Assembly: GCA_003991915.1 (NCBI GenBank)
Contig: RQTK01000436.1
Location: forward strand, 62,001 to 126,000
Length of the DNA stretch: 64,000 nucleotides
Reading direction: 5' to 3'
Origin: Elysia chlorotica
Lineage: Eukaryota; Mollusca; Gastropoda; Plakobranchidae
The position numbers and the translations under genes were made by a program. Positions 46,478 through 59,097 of the stretch are shown in pieces (the stretch's first letter is position 1; the number at the start of each line of letters is the position of its first letter). Under the pieces are notes generated by a model that was given only the letters and a program-made list of their open reading frames with translations, was not told where the DNA came from and ran no database searches.

Positions 46478-46666
46478 CATCGTCATGGGGTAGAACATCG
46501 GCTTCCGACGCAAAAGGTTCGAGTTCGAGCCCAGGTGATTTCGCTCCCTACTGGTTGGGTCGGCGTCAGTTTAATGTGGCCAGTTGAGACAGAAGTCTTA
46601 TTGGCTGTCCACAATATAGCCTATATAGTGCTGATGTTGGACGTTGAACCCAACTCAACTCAACCC
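46478..46666 (+). mobile_element. tRNA-derived SINE, copy 3 (internal deletion)
   Basis: Head and B box (GTTCGAGCC), GATTTCGCTCCCTACTGGTTG and tail CTGATGTTGGACGTTGAACC are present, but the GGCAGCACATAAAATTGTC core is deleted, making it about 60 bp shorter than copy 2. Confidence 0.7.
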
Positions 46667-47102
46667 TTACCACCGTCATACTCATAGACTTGCATCTTAT
46701 CAGCCCCTCAAAACAAACATTCAACCTTTTCAAGAACCGTGGTCTAAGTTCTCTCTTTATCCACACATAGAAAGAAGGTTAAGATAAACCGTATTCACCA
46801 ATTTCAAGAAAATTGCGTACAAGGTTACATATGTTATAAAGAGCGATAGATACAAAGAATATATTACAGCATTTAATATTACGATAAACTATGATCACCC
46901 CATAAAAAGATTTTTTTAAAGTATGATATAGAGCTAAGAATTCATAAACAATACCCAATACGTAACCCGCTACATAGCCTGGCCTTCACTTCTTTCTAGG
47001 CCATCATATCCAGCAATTATATTTTGTCATAATTTTAAACCTCACAACATACAATGACAAATGAAAAGGGCCCATTAGTTGACGTATCGTTACTCTGCTT
47101 TG

Positions 47103-47324
47103 TGTCGGATGGGGATATCTCGTTCAACGAATCGCTAACATGTGCAAAAAAATCCGTAAAACTAAAGTTCATTCTAGCAACAGATCTAGTTCAGAACCTC
47201 AATCACTATAGAAGGCAATCCCTTCTTCAAATGTCGGATGGGGATATCTCGTTCAATCAACCCTAACACGTGCTAAAAAATCCATAAAACTTAAGCCAAT
47301 TCTAGCAACAGATCTATTCTTCAA
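47103..47324. repeat. Tandem duplication, ~129-bp period
   Basis: Units begin TGTCGGATGGGGATATCTCG at 47103 and 47232 and share ATTCTAGCAACAGATCTA. Diverged by several substitutions, so older than the 47455/48377 pair. Confidence 0.85.
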
Positions 47325-47454
47325 GGTCACCATAAACATATACCAGCAGTATAATTATGCCAACACTGACTCAATTTCAATGACGACTCTGTCCTATTTT
47401 TTTCCAATGGATTTCTCACCCCACAGAATTATCCCTATTGATATCAATTTATCC

Positions 47455-47609
47455 CGCCTTGAGCGAGGTGGTTTTCTGCGGTAGGATTCGATAATGTGTA
47501 TCAGCTGCTACTGAACAGATTAAGGGATTTCTATTCTTAATAGAATTCTAAAAAAGGATTTGTTACGGTATGTTTACTCACAATGGTTAATATTAAGAGG
47601 TATTTAGAC
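47455..47609. repeat. Duplicated block, copy 1
   Basis: Begins CGCCTTGAGCGAGGTGGTTT and ends AGAGGTATTTAGAC. Almost identical to 48377-48533. Confidence 0.92.
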
Positions 47610-47610
47610 T

Positions 47611-47612
<2 letters not shown>

Positions 47613-47663
<51 letters not shown>

Positions 47664-47668
47664 CTATC
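47613..47668. repeat. (CT)n-(CTAT)n microsatellite
   Basis: Starts three bases after the end of duplicated block copy 1. Confidence 0.95.
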
Positions 47669-48128
47669 GCTCCTTCTCTCTCGCTTCCCTGTCTGTATGT
47701 GTGCTTGTCTGTCTGTCTTCTTTCTGTGTGCCAGAGTTGTATTTATCTCCCTCTCTCTGGTAGGTGACTGACAATACTTTTTTTTAATCCTTAGTAATAC
47801 CTCGAGAAATTCTTCCCATCGCCAACTGCTGCCCTATTTTTATTTCCTATTCTTCTTATTATCCTCCTTTGAAGTTACCCTCACAATTTCACTATTCTAC
47901 ACATTTTTGTGAAAAGTATATTAAACATTGCTTAAACTAAGGCGCGCAGCCTGGTGTAACACGTTTTCACGCAAGGCACAGAAAACTTGAAAATCAATAC
48001 CAGTTTTTCCTGAACCTTTTATCTCGATATGGGAAATTTCATTAGGAACGGGACACCAGCTCCTCGTTGTAGTGCCTAAACCTCTGTCAACAACATGAAA
48101 GTCAAGATGTACATAACACAGTTGTTGT

Positions 48129-48363
48129 AGTTGAGTTGGTTTAAGGTCCATCATCAGCAATATATAGACTATATTGTGGACAGGTCCCAAGACTGGCGTC
48201 TGATAATTTTATGTGCTGCGGCAAATGAAACAGGACAAGGAAACCATGACTCCTCAGCCGGTCACATTAAACTGATACCAACCCAACCAGTAGGGAGTGA
48301 AATCGCCAGGACTCGAACCATTCTCCTTTGGCGTCGGAGGTTGATTTTCTACCCCAGGGCCAC
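48129..48363 (-). mobile_element. tRNA-derived SINE, copy 4
   Basis: Full structure on the minus strand, with head TGGCCCTGGGGTAG, a B-box region GGTTCGAGTCC, core and tail. On the plus strand a C-run follows its head, then the duplicated block at 48377. Confidence 0.75.
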
Positions 48364-48376
48364 CCCCCCCCCCCCC

Positions 48377-48533
48377 CGCCTTGAGCGAGGTGGTTTTCTG
48401 CGGTAGGATTCGATAATGTGTATCAGCTGCTACTGAACAGATTAAGGGATTTCTATTCTTAATAGAATTGTAAAAAAAAGGATTTGTTACGATACGTTTA
48501 CTGACAATGGTAAATATTAAGAGGCATTTAGAC
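48377..48533. repeat. Duplicated block, copy 2, embedded in SINE sequence
   Basis: Only a few differences from copy 1 over about 155 bp. Flanked left by a C-run at the head of SINE copy 4 and right by a SINE head fragment. Confidence 0.92.
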
Positions 48534-48605
48534 CAGTAGGGAGTGAAATCGCCAGAACTCGAACCACTGACCTTTGGCGTCGGAGAGACTGTTGTTCTAC
48601 CCCAG
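48534..48605 (-). mobile_element. SINE head fragment, copy 5
   Basis: Only the head half (CTGGGGTAGAAC, B box GGTTCGAGTTC, GGCGATTTCACTCCC) is present. It abuts the 48377-48533 duplicated block directly and has the same orientation as copy 4. Confidence 0.65.
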
Positions 48606-49559
48606 CATATTTCGTCAAAGCCGATTGTAATTTATGAAGAAAGAAAATGCTAAAATGGCTCAAAAATAACGTGAAAAGAAACACGCGGTTCCAGAGTATC
48701 GTTTTTGTTGGGTTTTTTTTAGTTTAACTATATAATCGTTAATCACATAAAACTTTCTAGAATTAAGATCTTCCGCTAAATTATAATTTAACACAAATGT
48801 GAACTTGTTAAAAGCAACACTTAAACTATCTTCTTTCACTACAAAACCTGACTGTATGTTGGCTGGGAGAGTGGAGTGTTTAATTTAAAGAAATAAAGAA
48901 AGAAAACACATGTGAAAAACGTAAGGTTCAAAGCAAAATGCAGACGGCAGCCGAGGAAAAGCCTTAAGCAGATGTTAACACGCAAGAAATCAATTAGTAA
49001 AGTAGCGGATGGGGATCGGAAAGAAATTATAAATACAGTATTGAAGATCTAAGAAGATACAGAAATAGTGAGAAAGAAAACGAAAAATATAGATATTAAA
49101 CCCTGAAAATGGGAAAAGAGGAACAAAAATCAGTCGGAGAATAAGAAAGAAAGAAGGAAAGTAGAAGAAAGCTGTGTAATTTGAGAAAGAAAAACGAGAG
49201 ATGCGTGAAAAAAATGTTTTGGGAAGTCGAATAATGTGAGACAAAAGTCGGGAAATGAATCAATGCGTTCGAAAGACTTCAGAAACGTGTGAAGCAGGAA
49301 ATGGAAACAAACCTAAATAAATAAGATAGGGAATTTAGAAACACTCTCACCATTTTGCAAAAACATAGAAAGAATCGTGGGGAGATGATTGAAAAATTAC
49401 TGAAATGACGTACCTATTGTTTAGTAAAGTAATAAAAATGGTTTCATTTACTACCTTTTGCTACTCATATCAAAAACTGTGCTTTGTGCCAGTTAGAATT
49501 ACGAAAGACAGAGCTAAAAGCGAGAGGGATATACACATACAAAAATAGGGTGGAGGGAG

Positions 49560-49632
49560 AAAGAGGGAGAGAGAGTGAGAGAGAGAGAGTGGGAGAGAGA
49601 GTGGGTGAGAGAGAGAGAGANNNNNNNNNNNN

Positions 49633-49665
<33 letters not shown>

Positions 49666-49675
49666 AATATGGAAC
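49560..49675. repeat. (GA)n tract spanning an assembly gap
   Basis: GA-rich sequence on both sides of 49621-49632, so the true length is unknown. Confidence 0.95.
49621..49632. other. Assembly gap (12 N)
   Basis: Twelve undetermined bases inside a GA microsatellite, most likely an unresolved repeat length. Confidence 1.
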
Positions 49676-52600
49676 ATCAATCAGGGCCGTTCTTTAGATC
49701 CCCCCTCCCCCTTTTTTTTCCTCTCACCTCACCCCCGTGCAAAATGAACTCAGGTGTGCTCGCTTCCGTACATCCCCCGACTGGCAGATCCAGGACTGAC
49801 TATCAGTCGGTGGAGATCATCCCTGTTTAGTTTGAGGTGTCGAGCATCAGTGCCAGAGGAAAATACACGCTCTGCGCCAGCCAAACCAGCCTAAGCCTAC
49901 GGATCGGGAATCTAAAATCCACAAAACGCGGAGCCAAAATCTCTCAAACGCTCAACCTCGTGCAGGCAAAAAACCCTGAAGATAATCCTACTTGTCAATG
50001 GGTGTTGCACACAGTACTCAAGTGAACACTAACGGGGTTTGTGCACCCGGTAGTCTTAACAGACTGTTGTGAGATCTTGAAAAAAGCCTGCACAAATTGT
50101 GTTTACAGACCGTGGGGCGTGTCGGTAAACTTTGCCAACACATTTTTGTAATCATTCGGCATTTGTACTTGATAACAATGCCTTGGGTCGGGGGAGCTGT
50201 GGAACTGAGAACACATGCCCTGCCGAGGAAACATAAACAGCCACGAGCCAACGTTCACTATCTCTCCACATCCCCGGTTATAACACTGGTAAAAACAACG
50301 GGATAAAATTTACCGCGTATGAGATCCCCCTATAGTGTCCCGGAGACGTCTAACACAGAGAGACATAATAACTGTATGAAGCAAACATGAGAAACGACGA
50401 AGAGAGTTAATTAAATTACTTTAAGATCGGGGCAAAAGATAGCACGATAAGCGAGCATAGAAGAATTCATGTTTACCGAACGGAGATGTCTTCAAGAAGT
50501 ATTAAAAACAAAATCTATAGAGGCTGTAGGGAATGAGGTATCGCACAGAGTTGTTCCACTTTGTTGGAAGACATGAGAGATGTACAACAAACAAAAAAGA
50601 CATGGTGCCATTTTTTGGCAGATCTAGCTTTTCCCCTATTGCTAGTTTAATATTCTTTTTTCTTCAGAAACTAGAAGTCTGAGCGATGAGCACGAGTCAG
50701 TCCTCTTGTCTGATGAGCTAACTAACATACAGCATGATATGTGTCTTCCAAAAACGCACCGTGACATACGTCAATTTCTATCATGTTCTTTTCTCCAAAC
50801 ATGTCTGAAACAGTTGTGGTGTTGCTGGCTATGGCTGAAAAAAAGTTTCTGAATATCCAACAATCGAACTGAGATGAGACAAGTCGGTATGGTGAGAGAA
50901 GGCAAGATGTGCGGCTTGATATAAGCTGACAATTCGGATAAAGATTGGGACTCTCTTGGGCTCAGACAGCTTCCACGTCAAAGTTAACTACGAAGGCATG
51001 AGAATGCTTATTTTTGTCGATAAATATGATGAGATGAAGTGAATGTAATTAACATGTTACAAGTATAATAGTCTTTGAAGAATTGGAGGTGTCGAAAGAC
51101 TCCGTCTAAATTTAAAAATTGATTTTTTCCCTAATTATATTTTGGTAAAATCTTTCAAACGTTCCCATCCAAAACGACTAAAAAAGAGGCTTAAGCATAC
51201 TCAAGTGATTAATGTATAATTATAATAAAAATAATGTAAAAAATCAGGCACCTAACCTTTCTTAAAATACATTCCACATACACGCACACACGCACACACA
51301 CATCATGATAAAGGCAATATTTTAATTTTGGTTGGGTTCGTTTGTTGTCGTTTCTTTGTTGATTTTTTTAAAAGCACAATTATGTAGAACTCTCCATCTC
51401 CTCAAGGTCTGAATGGGCACCAGCTTGGTAGCACTGGCTAATCTGGCGATAAACCATCGTCACTCTCCCGCCCGGGGAATACCTGGCTGTCACTCGGCCT
51501 GTCAGAGCTGTAGAGAAAAGCAGCTCGCTCCACCAGCCACTTCGGCAAACATATTCCTTCTTTCACGGGGCGGTTTGATTAGCTCACTAGCAGATGTAGA
51601 GAAAAGGGATTTATTCTTTTCTTTAATGGGCTGCATTCCACAGAACAGAGACAGAATCCTAGCAAACATAAGTCCCCATAAAAGCTTCAAGTAGACAAAA
51701 GTTTCACGGAGAACGCGAGATAAATCTCAGAATGCGATTTGCATTTCCGTGACAGCAAATAAAATCCCATTCATTATTATGCTCTTACTGCTCTTACTGC
51801 CTTGTGCACCACAATTTTAACGCCTTCTTACCCCCACGCAAGATCCAATGCATTAAAAATCGAGGTTACATTTATAGATAAATAGAACCAGACCAGGCGA
51901 GCGGGGGCAACAGGCAGTAGGTTCATGCTTTTGCCTAAAATCAGCTAATATGCAAGTTAAAACCTAATTAAACACTTTATTGGGATGAACTTATTTAAAA
52001 GTGAATAGATCTTATAATGAAGATATATTTCCGTGATTTTTGGGGAACACCCTTCCTTCCTACTAAATAAGAAAAAAAATGCTTTTTTAAAAAAATATAT
52101 CTAACTTTAAAAAAATTCGAAAAAACACCAAAATACGTTAATGATATAAGACTTTAACAAATATTAGTATATAAAAAAATAACAATAACAAAACAATAAT
52201 AAAAAAGAAGCAATGATGGATGAAAGGTTAATAGCACGCGATACTCTCTAAATTTAGAGAAAAGAAAAAATCAATTTGGACAAGAAGATAAGAATCTGAG
52301 AATTACCAGATAAGAACCTAACTAATTTTTCTTTTTTTAAATTACATTATGATTGAGTTATTGCAAGAATTTTTTTTTCCTGTTTTGGAGATGGGCAATA
52401 AACTTCAGCGGTTTTTAAGAATGGTTTGTTGATGGTTCAAAACCCAGCCGCCGAAGGGAATTCTTTAAGAATCTAAAGAATACAGAACAGCACGGAAATA
52501 CAAACTAGTGATTTCTCTACCTACATTTTATTCTGCCTCGGCCTTAATCCATCTCTGTCTCTGTCTCACCCATACCCACCTCTCCTATTCTCTTCTTCTC

Positions 52601-52691
52601 CCATCGCCTTCGCTATCTCTTTTCCTTCTCTCTTCGATCTCTTTAAATGCATTTCTGTTTACAATATCTCTATGTCTACCCCTCTCTCCCT

Positions 52692-52695
<4 letters not shown>

Positions 52696-52748
<53 letters not shown>
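52696..52748. repeat. (CT)n microsatellite
   Basis: CT tract within a pyrimidine-rich plus-strand region from about 52510. Confidence 0.95.
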
Positions 52749-52751
<3 letters not shown>

Positions 52752-54131
52752 CCATAGATACATGTGCCTATTTGGTTCCGCTATTGTTACTCACACGTGT
52801 CAAACAGCCGTGGGTAAAAACAAAAGCCCCAAACTTCTCACTCGTCACTAGTCAAACGGAATGAAATCCTTGCAAAATATTATTTTTTAAGACTCTGATC
52901 TTTTCTTTCCCTTTTCGTTTTTTTTTTTACGCTAGTGATATGGAATCCGTGCATAAAAAGCTGCAATTGTTGTATTTTCGGATAGAAAATGAATTATTTC
53001 TGACAAAAGATAAAAACTTACGAATGAGGCCCTCTTGCACATGGTTTAGAAAAATGAAAAAAAAAATCGCTCACAGCAAAGGTTCTAAGCTATAGCATTT
53101 TTCACCCCCCCCCCCCCCAAGCCCTCATCTGAACTATTCAAAGGAAATTTGAAATTTGGATGATCAAATCTAACATAAAATCCATGTAGAATAGTTGTGA
53201 TGGTTGTTAAGTCGAATTTGTTTTCAGTGCGTATTTTTTATTTTTATTTCTTTATATCAATGATCTCATTATGCCACAAAACAGCCAATTCTGTACCCTT
53301 TAAGTTTAATAAAAGACCAATTTGAATGTTCTAAATTCCTTTGCCAAACATACCAATGGCACATCGCCTTACGGGGAATTCAAATTATTTATAATAACAA
53401 AACGGAAAGCTTTGAAAGTGATTTTAAATTAGCTTATGATTTTTATACAAATCTCCATTTAACGATAAGAACCAGCATAAAATCTATAAGATTGCTTTTG
53501 GGCTTATCCTTAACTATTCTTGTATTGGATAGCTTGACTGGGGGTGTCTATTGAGTTGAACACTGTCGTGCTCACGCTTATAAAACGGACTAAGATTGTC
53601 TAAGCGTCGCTACCCTTTGCTTATTACACGATGACGAAACTTTGGGTAAAATAAGATAAGCCTACTTGATCGGTCTATGCCTGTCTGCGTACGAACAGTC
53701 ACTAACCATTTAGGACAAAATAGCTGCAAATTGTCTAGGAACTGACTCCACGTAAGACATCGGGTCAGGGGCTTTGTTGGCGCCACTTTGATATTATTTT
53801 TTACAGACGCTTTGGTTTTAGCCTATTGTTCAATCTGAACCAGTGCTTAGCTAGGTTCAGGAGAATGTAAACTATCGAAAGACAACACTGGTTTTAAAGC
53901 CCTGGTGCATTTGCCCTAATGCTATCTCCCAACAACAAAGTGTGAGGCTGCGCAAACTATTTGATACGAGAAGGGAAAAAAAAACACGTATAAAAGAGCT
54001 GTGAAGAGGTGAATGAGGAGAGATAAACAATTGACATAAATAATTGGTAGATCTTCCTGTAGAATGGTGAATATCAAAAGTGAAGAGAAAGCATTTAATT
54101 TATAAAGAGATCCAATAAATACGTCTCTATA

Positions 54132-54182
54132 GATGAGAGAGAGGGGGGGGGGGAAGAGAGAGAGGGAGAGAGAGAGAGAGAG
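54132..54182. repeat. G-run and (GA)n
   Basis: Adjoins the palindromic element at 54182. Confidence 0.9.
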
Positions 54183-54430
54183 ACTTAGACCCGGTTGACT
54201 ATAATGTATGTCTTACATTTACCGGTATTGCAATTTCGATGGGGGAAAAACCTATGTGTTATTTCAGGCATCGTTAAAATATGGACATACATTTCGTTTA
54301 TAATTTTAAGTCAATATATTTACATATATCAGACGCGCCCACAGACTGACTTCTGACAAATGTATGTACTGTCAGGGGATGAAATGGCATCCCCTCACTG
54401 TCTGTGTGGCAGCACGTATAAAGAGAGAGC
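54182..54430. mobile_element. Palindromic SINE-derived compound repeat, copy 1
   Basis: Starts GACTTAGACCCGGTTGACTA and contains TTTCAGGCATCGTTAAAA. It then has a minus-strand SINE tail piece (54335-54375) followed by a plus-strand piece (CTGTCTGTGTGGCAGCACG). The same layout recurs at 55822-56080. A GA tract interrupts its right arm. Confidence 0.65.
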
Positions 54431-54937
54431 GAGAGAGAGAGAGAAACTGTGAGCGAGACAGATTAACTTTTCGATTTTTGTATTTCCGAGGAACAGCAGC
54501 ATTATTCTATAGAATTGAAAACCATAACCTAAATTTGAAGCGTGAAAATGGGTACTGCTTAATGTAGAAATCCGTCGAAACCCATATAAATCAGACGAAA
54601 TAAGGCAAGCTTTGTTAAACTATCTGCATCCAAGAGGCCGACCCGCGCGTGTCAAGAGGAAAATTTACCGAAACGTTTGTACCTCTGTTTAACTCTCTAC
54701 CTAGCGCGTCTTACCTTTCTGTGCCTACTTAACGTTCACTACTGTATCTTCTCCCCTCTCTCCTCATTATAGTCTACCCCTTCTCCAATCTCAATTCCTC
54801 GCCTCTCTCATCGTCTCTGTATTTACAATATAGTCAGGCACGGTCGTGAAATGTCACCAGATCTTTTCAATTTATATACTAGTGAAATAATGCTATGGAA
54901 TATAATTGACAGTCCAGGCATAACGGTTAATGAAGAA

Positions 54938-55001
<64 letters not shown>
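54938..55001. repeat. (AAT)n microsatellite
   Basis: About 21 AAT units; its polyasparagine ORF is an artefact. Confidence 0.95.
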
Positions 55002-55004
<3 letters not shown>

Positions 55005-55821
55005 TCCGATATCCCGATGGCGCAGCTCTAATTGTTTGATCTGAAAAAATATTCAGTGACTATCGAATATTGTAGTTTCAGAGAGTGAAAATAATTTTTA
55101 TTGATTGTAAACAATACAGAGCGTTCTGTTTTCTTACTGCAAATTACAACTTCTCTCTCCATTATTTCCCGTTCTCTCTTCCGTATCATTCTCGTGAGCT
55201 ATTTCAAATATAGCCGTTACCGCGCTGACGTGACGTAAAAACAAACTCACCAAAACAGTGAACATGTATTTCATATAATAATGATGGGTCTCTCGGATCC
55301 ACAAATAGGGTATAATGGTATATTTTGATATTTGTTGGTTACTGGATCCATTGGAAGCTCGTCAAATTATAAGAAATATGGCGGGGTGGGTTCAAAGCTG
55401 TTGCACGAAATGCAAAATTGAGATTAACGCTCGGCGCTGTATTTTGAATGTAGGTTTTTAAACTTTCGTTTTCAAAAGCTTGTTGCACGTTTTGGAAAGA
55501 GCGATCATCAACCCATGTCCCCATCGGTCAGTGTTGATCACTGGCATCCAATTGACGAAAGTTCCCATGTCAAGCAGTGTGTGCTTGAAACTTTTGTTTA
55601 CTTAACTACTGACACATATATTATTGTGCTCTCAACAGATGGTTTTGGTTTCAGAACCGCAAAAGGAACATAACATTACTAAAACGAGCCGTGCACTCCA
55701 AAGCAATAAAAATTAAGTAAGGGAAAAAAATACAAGTATGTAGTTTTAATAAGGGAAAATATTTCAGAAATAGCGAATGTTATGGTTTTGTGGAAGTATT
55801 TAAACAATACTTTTTTGTTAC

Positions 55822-56080
55822 AGTGACTTAGACCCGGTGGACTATATGTATATTTTGATGGGGAAAAAACTCTATTATTTCAGGCATCGTTAAAAAATGG
55901 ACATAGTCAATATATTTACATATGATATTAGACGGGCCCACAGACTAACTTCTGACAAATTTATGTACTGCGAAGATGAAATGACATCCCCGCACTGTCT
56001 GTGTGGCAGCACGTATAATTGTCGGACATCAGTCTTGTGACCCTGTTCCCGATATAGCCTACAAGCTGACTCATAAAAGT
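55822..56080. mobile_element. Palindromic SINE-derived compound repeat, copy 2
   Basis: GACTTAGACCCGGTGGACTA start, TTTCAGGCATCGTTAAAA, then facing arms ACAGACTAACTTCTGACAAA and TTGTCGGACATCAGTCTTGT around a short centre. The arms are the same SINE core in opposite orientation. Confidence 0.7.
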
Positions 56081-56153
56081 ACAGTTGTAACGAGTTTCCT
56101 AAAGATGTTCGTCATATTTGGTCTGATTTTGACAGATTTCGTTTCAATAAGTT

Positions 56154-56219
56154 GGGTTTCGGCAGGTTTCGACATTAAGTAGTACAGGGTTTCGATGGGT
56201 TTCGATATTAAGAAGTACC
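56154..56219. repeat. 33-bp tandem duplication
   Basis: Two adjacent units of GGGTTTCG...GGTTTCGA(C/T)ATTAAG(T/A)AGTAC, 33 bp each (56154-56186, 56187-56219). Confidence 0.85.
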
Positions 56220-56690
56220 GGTGAAAAATCATTTCAGAGAAAAACTAGCCCGAAATCCCAATTTCCCCCCTTTTTTTTAAATCAGCGCCGAACAGCATTA
56301 AATTACACCATGAAAGGCGTTAAATTAGGTTTCCTCGCGTGGAGCAGATAAACGAAAACCCGTTAGAAGGAACGTTAGTTAAGGCGTCTTAACACCCTTC
56401 TCGCTCGTTTCTCTCTAGCCTTATATTTCTTTATTTCTCTCTATCTCTCTCTCTCTTATCTCACTGTATTTTTATTTTCTTCAACCAGCAACAAGCTAAC
56501 AAACAAGGCTTAGGAATAAATGGAGCCTGCCATAGAGGCTAAAACCTTCAAAGAAAGAGAAGGGAAGCAACAAATCTAACAAAGTAGCTATACCATGTAC
56601 ATGAAAGCATTTAAAAAAGAGGAGATAGGAGAGAGGATGGGGGAGATGGGGATATGGACAATGATTATGAAGGAGAGACAACGACACCAC

Positions 56691-56695
<5 letters not shown>

Positions 56696-56735
<40 letters not shown>
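56696..56735. repeat. (GA)n microsatellite
   Basis: Pure GA tract. Confidence 0.95.
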
Positions 56736-56741
<6 letters not shown>

Positions 56742-57089
56742 AGTCAAAGGGCGAAGAAATGAGAGATGAAAAACTGGGAGAAAGCGACGCGTCGATAATA
56801 CTCAATAAAGACAAAGAAAGTTCTCGGAACCGTTCTTGGAGAGGGCTCTCTATCTCTCTCAGATAGCTGAAACGAAAAATCTTCGGTGGAGAGTCTTCAA
56901 ACCTCAACCCTGGGGAATAACATTCTCTCTTCCTCGAAACCCTCAGGCCACGGCCGCCGATAATAACATGGGTTGATCATACACATAATATAATAAATGA
57001 CAAGGGAGGTAGAGAGAGACGGAGATGTAGAGATAAGAGAAAGAGAGACACAGAGAAAGAGAACTCAGAAAGAATGAAATATAAAGACA

Positions 57090-57151
57090 AACAGAGAGAG
57101 TGATAGTGAGTGAGTGAGAGTGATAGTGAGTGAGTGAGAGTGAGTGATACA

Positions 57152-57189
<38 letters not shown>
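57090..57189. repeat. (GTGA)n-like tandem repeat and (GA)n
   Basis: Two or three copies of GTGATAGTGAGTGAGTGAGA followed by a GA tract from about 57148. Confidence 0.9.
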
Positions 57190-57193
<4 letters not shown>

Positions 57194-58741
57194 CTTTCAG
57201 GTCAGTACGCTGGAGACACGTTGAAGAATATTAGCCTCTTTTCCCCCCTGAAATGTCTGGAAAACCTGTCTACTGTATGAAAGCGAGGTATGTGGGTTAT
57301 TGAGATGCTCATTTTTTGCAGGTACAAATGTTTATAACATTAACAGTACAAAAAAGCTATGGACTGGTTCGAGCAACATTGTGCTATATTTTACATTTAA
57401 AAGGAGCTGTGGCAGAATATTTACAAATTAAATGGATCTTGCACAATGATTATACAGCTCGATGCTGGTAACCAATGCAAACTGTATTATCGAATGGACA
57501 TTACATGGTTTGGGTCCCTTTGCTGGGAGAAGCTAAAGCTAAACAGAGAAGTTATGAAGTAGCTGCGAAACAGGATAACTTGACTTCAAATACCTGTATG
57601 GAGTCCTTACTCACTTGAGTATTTTAACAATGTGCTCTGATGGATCAGGTCAGAGAGGCTTTCACGACAATGTCATGCCCAAGAACTAGATGAAAACACT
57701 AGGTAAAAGCAAGTTTAAAGGTTCGACGCCAGCAACGATGCTGTATCGCGGACGAGGCCCCAGAGCCCATTCATTATCCAGGACTTAGCACGTCACATGA
57801 TTAAAAAAATTTTGAAAACCACCGCAAGAGCGAGGCTCCAATCCGTACTTCCTGCTTCTAAAGCCGAAACTCAAAGCCGTGCGCTGCAACCCCTTTCCCT
57901 TAGAACTGGTCATTGAATACCAAAATATAATTATAAATAAGGAGTTCGGTTATCTCCAGACACCGTGTGGTTCGACACAAGTACTAAATAGGATAATGAG
58001 CCTCTTGTTTCGTGTTGGCCGCTATGGAATCCATTAGATTTTCGTAACACCACATGGTAAAAGGGTACGGTAGTGTAAGCAATGCATTTAAACGCTTACA
58101 TGTATTATTTAAAACCGCTTGATAACATAAAAGGATGGTAGAAATTCGCAAAATCTAAAGCTGTGCTTGGATTGGTTGGCGCGTCAGAAACTGGACAGAA
58201 CTACCTCGCGGACGTATCTCAAGACTAAGGTATGACAGTTTTAGGAAGCGAAACAGACTCTCAACAAGGACATCGGAGTTTTCCTTTCAGTTAGTTACAC
58301 TACTGTAATATTGGATTCGCAGATTATATGCCACGGCACGGACTCTGCCGAATAAGCCACAGCCCCCACCCCGCAACTCGTCTCTTTCCCTTCCTTTGCA
58401 CCCTGGTTTTCTTTCGGTGTTGTAAAGTGATCCCTTGAAACAAAACGTTGAATGCGACTGGCAGGCTTGATAAACAACAAACAGATTGATTGCTTGGTTG
58501 ATCTGAACGTAGATCCAGGGATATAAATCTACGTGTGGCGTGTGGCGATACATGTACTGTCTGATCCCTTGACAAGATGCTAGCTCCTGGTTTCTGGGGT
58601 CGAACATTATGCACCGGGTGTTTCAGTGTGTTGGCGCCAGTCACTGATACTTGGATAAGGTTAAGCAGATAAAAAAAAGGCGCGATGGTATCTAATCGAA
58701 TTTTTTTTACAGTAAGTGGTGACTAAAAATAAAGGAGGAAG

Positions 58742-58744
<3 letters not shown>

Positions 58745-58795
<51 letters not shown>

Positions 58796-58826
58796 GGCAG
58801 ACAGACAGACTAGACAGATAATTGAC

Positions 58827-58886
<60 letters not shown>

Positions 58887-58961
58887 TGTGAGAGGAAGAG
58901 ACTATTAACAATATACAGAAAAGGAAGAAAAAAAGAGAGAGATATCGATAGACAGATAGAT

Positions 58962-58998
<37 letters not shown>

Positions 58999-59035
58999 CT
59001 GTGAGAGGAAGAAACTATTAACAATATACAGGAAA

Positions 59036-59096
<61 letters not shown>
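58745..59096. repeat. GA-rich array with higher-order duplication
   Basis: Four GA tracts. Between them ACTATTAACAATATACAG with its flanks occurs twice (58881-58927 and 58995-59041, period about 114 bp), so the GA array has amplified as a larger unit. Confidence 0.9.

Positions 59097-59097
<1 letters not shown>

Noticed and set aside
51413..51694. 93-residue plus-strand ORF and its 62-residue antisense partner
   Set aside because: No domain or splice context that I can identify; the minus-strand version has a hydrophobic start but no LRRNT cysteines, so it is not the missing ADGRA exon.
58287..58644. Three overlapping ~100-residue minus-strand ORFs
   Set aside because: All three frames are open at once with no family features, which is typical of stop-poor non-coding DNA.
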